A stretch of DNA of 64,000 bases from Saprospiraceae bacterium (lineage in GTDB: Bacteria; Bacteroidota; Bacteroidia; Chitinophagales; Saprospiraceae), in the NCBI GenBank assembly GCA_019638455.1, contig JAHBTU010000001.1:1007501-1071500 (forward strand). Direction: 5' to 3'. Under the pieces are notes generated by a model, which saw only the letters and a list, made by a program, of their open reading frames with translations, was not told the origin of the DNA and did not search any database. The stretch's first letter is position 1. Each line of letters opens with the position of its first letter. Shown here piece after piece: positions 60,057 through 64,000 of the stretch. The position numbers were made by a program, and so were the translations under genes.

Positions 60057-61342
60057 GACACGGAGGTGAAGTCCACCCCGAGGCCGGGCGTACGGTCGTA
60101 GCGCCAGTTGGCTAAGGGATGGTTGTCTATGCCGAGTGTATCGCAGGGCGAGCCGTCTATGGGGCCGAGACGGAAGTTGGGGAAATGGGGGAGGCCATTG
60201 AACGGGTATTCTAACTGAAAGTAATTTTGCTCAAAAGTGCAGGCTGCGCTGGCCCGTTCGGGGTGTTTTATGCGGTGCAGACACCTTTGCCCATTGTAGG
60301 GCCGGCAGTAGATCATACCGTCAGGCCCAAGCTCCATAGTGCCGATGCTGCCGCTCAGAAAACACACGGGCGGATCGGCGGTGGCCACGACCTGCATGGA
60401 ACTGCCTAAGTCGGTAGCATACATATCAAATTGCAATAGTCGCCTGTTTTCGGCCGCATACAGATACCGGCTGTCAGCAGACCAGGCCAAGCCAGCCAGT
60501 ATTTCGATGTCGGCCTCATTTTGCATTTTGATATGGACAGGGTTGGACAAGGTGCCCGAACAACGGTCGAACTCGAATACCCTGAGGTCGTCCTGAGAAT
60601 CGAAGCGTGCCAGTTTGGAGCCGTCGGGAGAGAAGACGATTTCGCCGCCATACACTACTCCTGTGTCTACCGCCCCAATTTCCTGATATCTGGTTTCAAT
60701 GCCGTTTGGCGTAAGCAGGATGAAGTAGTATCGGTTGCTGAATTTTTTTGCCGCCACGATCCACCAGTCACGTCCGTTTGCATGGCGAACGGCGTGGAGG
60801 CCGTGGTAGTGGATGGTATCGGAAACAGTTGATTCATTTTTGACGAGGGTAGTTCCAATGTTGTTGTTTGCCGATAAATCTACTACTGTGTGTAGTACAT
60901 CTATTACATACAGAGGATCTACTAATGGTAAATGAAAAAAATGAAATAATTCCGGTTTCTCCGGGTCTGGAAGAAGGATCATGCTATTTTCAAATCTGTA
61001 TCCTCTATTATTTGCGCAAGAAAGATTGTATAGTAGACCAGGGTTCAATCCTTCGCTATTTACCACCATACTTCCGTCGGCTTTTTCGATGTAACACCCG
61101 TTGCTATACAAAAGGAGATTTCCTTCAGGGTCACATATCGAAGCATTCGTGTGCACAACAGGCATATTTCTGGGTGAATAAACGATCATCATTGTATCTT
61201 CAAAATTGAATAAATACCCCTCTGCTTCAGGAGTATCTGGATCATAGTTGTAACCCAGCACCCACAGATTGTCTTCTTTTTGGGCTTTTATATCTGTCGT
61301 TGACGCTGTTAAAAACAGCATCATAATTATTTGCCATTTCAT
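59924..61342 (-). CDS. PKD-containing secreted protein, N-terminal part, frameshifted
   Basis: 472 codons with a signal peptide (MKWQIIMMLFLTASTTDIKAQ). It holds a WD40/PD40-like propeller (VFSPDGSKLARFDSQDDLRV, LGPDGMIYCRPYNGQRCLHRI), then the start of a PKD domain (SWYEPTDWWWDFGDPGSG) that breaks off in a nonsense tail (HTSIPQQAPTRCASP). Joined to the previous feature with a one- or two-base shift, it gives an intact T9SS cargo of about 575 residues. Whether the shift is real or a sequencing error cannot be told here. Confidence 0.7.
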   Translation of the reverse strand: MKWQIIMMLFLTASTTDIKAQKEDNLWVLGYNYDPDTPEAEGYLFNFEDTMMIVYSPRNMPVVHTNASICDPEGNLLLYSNGCYIEKADGSMVVNSEGLNPGLLYNLSCANNRGYRFENSMILLPDPEKPELFHFFHLPLVDPLYVIDVLHTVVDLSANNNIGTTLVKNESTVSDTIHYHGLHAVRHANGRDWWIVAAKKFSNRYYFILLTPNGIETRYQEIGAVDTGVVYGGEIVFSPDGSKLARFDSQDDLRVFEFDRCSGTLSNPVHIKMQNEADIEILAGLAWSADSRYLYAAENRRLLQFDMYATDLGSSMQVVATADPPVCFLSGSIGTMELGPDGMIYCRPYNGQRCLHRIKHPERASAACTFEQNYFQLEYPFNGLPHFPNFRLGPIDGSPCDTLGIDNHPLANWRYDRTPGLGVDFTSVSWYEPTDWWWDFGDPGSGPANHSTEKHPAHTSIPQQAPTRCASP

Positions 61343-61409
61343 AGTCTCAAAAATAAGAAGCCTGCCTGTATATCGTCCGGGAACACACAGGCAGGCAAGG
61401 TGAGAAAGA

Positions 61410-64000
61410 TTAGTGCTGTATCACCTGTAGCTTACGCGTAGCCAACACAGCGTTGTCCAAGGACAACAATTGAACATGGTAAATGCCCTGCTGCAAATGG
61501 CCCAAATTGGCATAGCCCGTGGTACTGACCACTTCGGTCAGTTGCTGGCCAAGGGCATTGAATGCCCGTATGCGAATCGGTTGGTCATCCGTGCCGGTCC
61601 AGTACACCTGCCCGGTTGTCGGGTTGGGATACAAGACGATAGCTTCTGTGTGCGGGGCTTCGTGTTTTTCAGCCCGCGACCGCTCTGCCGATACCGCGCA
61701 CAAGTCCGTATCGTCGTAGCTCGCTCCGGTGATGTGTGCTACTATCGCCCGCGCCTCGTACACGGCATCGCCGCCCTCCAACGGGCAAGTTTCGGCTATG
61801 GCCTCCAGCGTGGCGAGGTCACCGGTTTGCAGGCTGTCGTTCAGCAGCAGACCGAACACGATGGCGTTTACGGTCTTGTGGTTGTCGGCGGGCGTGATGG
61901 CGGTACTGATAGCCGCGTTCTGGGTCAGCAGCGACTGGATTTTTGCCCGGCGGGCCATGCCCAAGGTGTCTAAGTACAACGCGTATTGCTCGCGTGCGGC
62001 GGTAGTGAGCGACACCGCCGAATCGTATTGCGACACCAACGTGGACGAATCGCCTGATTGGCGCAGGCTATCAAGCGTCAGCAGGTCGGCCATGCCGTCG
62101 TGCCAGGCGAGGCGATAGACCTCCAACAGGGAATCTTCCACGGCGCTCAGCGCAAAAATGGTACTGCGTTGTTCGGCGATGTAGGCCAAGCGGCCCGTGG
62201 AAAGGCTGTCGTGTGCAGCCTTGAAATCGGCAAACTCCGTGGCGTACGATTCGATGGACGGGTGGCGCAGCATCTTGCGGTACAGCCGGAAGGCGCCTTT
62301 CCAGTTTGTTTCGTCCTCGAACAGTTCGGGAAACAACTTGTCGGTGGCAATGGCCTCATCCAATTTGGTCGGCACGGAACTTTCGGGGAGACGGAGCGGT
62401 ATGAAAGACGGAAAGGTACAGGCAGCAGCGCAATCGTCGTATGTGGAACCTGTCTCAGTGAAGAACCACCCCTCATTAGGCCATACTTCGGGATTTAATG
62501 CCGGGGAATTTTCAACATAAAAACGTGAAAGCGACGGATTGCTAAAATTCCTCCCCCCCAAACAATTGCCCGCGATCGCGCTCAAATCCCACAGGTTACC
62601 GGTATGGTTTTGTTCCCCGATGTAGGCGCCGGTGTTGAGTTGCAGGCCGGTGCAGTGCGTGTTGAAGTTGTTGCCGCGCACAGCGTCGCTGAAATCGGCC
62701 AAGTCGAAGAACTGCATCCCGACGTTGGTGTTGTCGAGGCAGTTGCACTGGAAAGTGTTGTTCCAGCCGGCGCTGCTGCGTATGGCATCCGAAACACCCA
62801 ACCCGCCTGACAAGGTTTGGGTGATGGTGTTTGCAGTAATACTGCTGTACGAAACGCCTTCCACACGAATGCCAGTATAGTTGTTGGCTTGCGATGCGTT
62901 GGTAACGGCATTGTTTTCTATCGAGCCAGCCAAACCGTTGCGGTAGTTTATGCCGTGACCGCCCAATTCCATGGCAACGGCATTGCCTGTGACCCTCCAT
63001 CCACTTAAAGAAAGGCCAAATGCCCCTTCCTCCATCTCAATACCAGTAGCGGTAATCACGCCCGCACCCACGCCAGTAATAGTGATTTCATTGTCCCGAA
63101 TCGCGCTAATGGGATGCACCGGCTCATTCAAGAACGAGCGGATGCCGTATTTTCGGGCGGTGATGGTGTTGCCGTCGAGCACCACATCCTTCGTCTGGCA
63201 TTGCGCCACGTCAATGCCCACGTCCACGCTGGTCATGGTCGTGTTCTCGATGTTGAGCGCGTGCTTGAAGGCATAGATGCCCGTCTTGCAGTCGTCGAAG
63301 GTCATGGCTGTCCAGAACTCGTTGATGTTGAAAAACAGCGGGCGGGTGGTCCTGCCCGACAGGTGGATGCCAAAGCCCTCCAACCCGTAAACGCTGGCGT
63401 TGCCATTCATGTCGGTGAAACTCATGTTGCCGAGGTTGCCGCTGGAGTTCCACGACAGGATGCTGTTGGCCAGCCGCTTGAAATCGTTGCCGCCCCAGAG
63501 GTTGAAGTCGCGGTAGTTGCTGACCGATATGCCGCACAGCCCCCGAAACGCCACCGCCTCCGGCATGCCCGCGAAAGGCGCCTTCAGGCCGTTGTCGGTG
63601 GAAAACGAGTTGCCGGCAAAAGCGTTGATGAGCACGCGGTTGGGCGTGTCCTCCATGTGTAAACGCGCGCCGATGTAGTTGTCGGCGAAGGCCGTGTTCG
63701 TCACGGAAATGGTGGAACCTTGCTGCGCATCAATGCCAAAACGCGAGTCGGACACCGTGCAACCGTCCATGACAAGGGTGGCGCCGGGCTCGACGACGAT
63801 GCCTTGGGCGAGCTGGTCGCAAGTGAATATGTCGGCATTCGTAAGCGTGAGCCTGAACCCCGACTTCACAAGGATTTGCGTACCTGCGCCTAAGTATAAT
63901 TTTGGGCGGGCAAGGTCAGAGGTGCCGGTTCCATCGAACCAGTAATTTTCATTCACCTCCAGTACGCCCTGAATAGTTTTCTGCTCAACAAGCGAGCTCG
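61410..64000 (-). CDS. Right-handed beta-helix T9SS surface protein, 5' end outside the window
   Basis: At least 863 codons; the frame is open to the right edge (upstream reading continues SSLVEQKTIQGVLEV before the GTG at 63956). The first 550 residues are parallel beta-helix coils with repeated short turns (GIVVEPGATLVMDGCTVSDS, GIDVAQCQTKDVVLDGNTI), typical of polysaccharide-binding or adhesive proteins. A helical region with SDSSLxxYxxAV-like motifs follows, and the C-terminus (LYPNPTTGQVYWTGTDDQPI to VLATRKLQVIQH) is a T9SS type A sorting domain. The signal peptide lies outside the window. Confidence 0.85.
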   Translation of the reverse strand, partial: SSLVEQKTIQGVLEVNENYWFDGTGTSDLARPKLYLGAGTQILVKSGFRLTLTNADIFTCDQLAQGIVVEPGATLVMDGCTVSDSRFGIDAQQGSTISVTNTAFADNYIGARLHMEDTPNRVLINAFAGNSFSTDNGLKAPFAGMPEAVAFRGLCGISVSNYRDFNLWGGNDFKRLANSILSWNSSGNLGNMSFTDMNGNASVYGLEGFGIHLSGRTTRPLFFNINEFWTAMTFDDCKTGIYAFKHALNIENTTMTSVDVGIDVAQCQTKDVVLDGNTITARKYGIRSFLNEPVHPISAIRDNEITITGVGAGVITATGIEMEEGAFGLSLSGWRVTGNAVAMELGGHGINYRNGLAGSIENNAVTNASQANNYTGIRVEGVSYSSITANTITQTLSGGLGVSDAIRSSAGWNNTFQCNCLDNTNVGMQFFDLADFSDAVRGNNFNTHCTGLQLNTGAYIGEQNHTGNLWDLSAIAGNCLGGRNFSNPSLSRFYVENSPALNPEVWPNEGWFFTETGSTYDDCAAACTFPSFIPLRLPESSVPTKLDEAIATDKLFPELFEDETNWKGAFRLYRKMLRHPSIESYATEFADFKAAHDSLSTGRLAYIAEQRSTIFALSAVEDSLLEVYRLAWHDGMADLLTLDSLRQSGDSSTLVSQYDSAVSLTTAAREQYALYLDTLGMARRAKIQSLLTQNAAISTAITPADNHKTVNAIVFGLLLNDSLQTGDLATLEAIAETCPLEGGDAVYEARAIVAHITGASYDDTDLCAVSAERSRAEKHEAPHTEAIVLYPNPTTGQVYWTGTDDQPIRIRAFNALGQQLTEVVSTTGYANLGHLQQGIYHVQLLSLDNAVLATRKLQVIQH

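Noticed and set aside
1..64000. CRISPR arrays, insertion sequences, prophage or restriction-modification islands
   Set aside because: None seen on either strand; no transposase, integrase, Cas or methylase motifs were recognised.

Overview
The window is a stretch of a Bacteroidota chromosome, most likely from the class Saprospiria (Saprospiraceae-like). The evidence is indirect but consistent. Seven genes or gene remnants end in a type IX secretion system (T9SS) type A sorting domain. A PorP/SprF gene is followed by an OmpA gene with PD40 repeats. Many genes have the Bacteroidota -7 promoter element TAnnTTTG and almost none has a Shine-Dalgarno sequence. The arginine decarboxylase is the short form found in this phylum, and dnaA and dnaN are unlinked. 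There are no phage, insertion sequence or CRISPR structures; this is mostly core chromosome with accessory surface-protein genes towards the right end.

Layout. 1-4.6 kb: end of an M19 dipeptidase, a peptidoglycan-binding protein, dnaN, and an M16 peptidase homologue without its zinc motif. 4.7-9.2 kb: the rod-shape cluster mreB-mreC-mreD-mrdA, with a strong hairpin after mreB and no rodA. 9.2-25 kb: dnaG, a T9SS-exported five-haem cytochrome, arginine decarboxylase, a giant TamB-like protein, a geranylgeranyl-reductase-family flavoprotein and a planctomycete-type cytochrome. 25-37 kb: a truncated Uma2 gene, a DUF72 protein, ppk1, a J-domain-like protein, tRNA-Gly and tRNA-Leu, a voltage-gated cation channel, tdk, a proline-rich protein coupled to a flavin oxidoreductase, two esterases, a VOC protein and tilS. 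37-48 kb: the PorP/SprF-OmpA pair, an A-type Fe-S carrier, dnaA, and secreted proteins of unknown or hydrolase function. 48-64 kb: a TonB-domain/TPR protein, a PhoB/PhoR-like two-component pair, a broken L-domain surface protein, an M1 aminopeptidase, a glucosaminidase, a rhomboid protease, a DUF5683 protein, a frameshifted PKD/T9SS protein and a beta-helix T9SS protein that runs off the right edge.

How the parts fit. Envelope biology dominates: wall elongation (mre/mrdA), outer-membrane assembly (TamB), T9SS components and several of their cargos, and wall or surface hydrolases. Replication initiation and elongation genes (dnaA, dnaN, dnaG) are scattered through it rather than clustered.

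Most notable observations: (1) a bacterial voltage-gated channel whose selectivity filter reads TLEGWVD, the sequence I associate with the native prokaryotic calcium channel CavMr; (2) a 113-180 bp dispersed repeat present three times with different internal deletions, one copy of which truncates genes on both sides; (3) a recurring -7 element placed four or five bases before the ATG of four genes, implying leaderless transcripts; (4) a perfect 12-bp inverted repeat in the promoter space between an esterase pair and a VOC gene; (5) two T9SS cargo genes that appear split by frameshifts, plus a beheaded third. No clearly novel multi-gene defence or biosynthetic system is visible.
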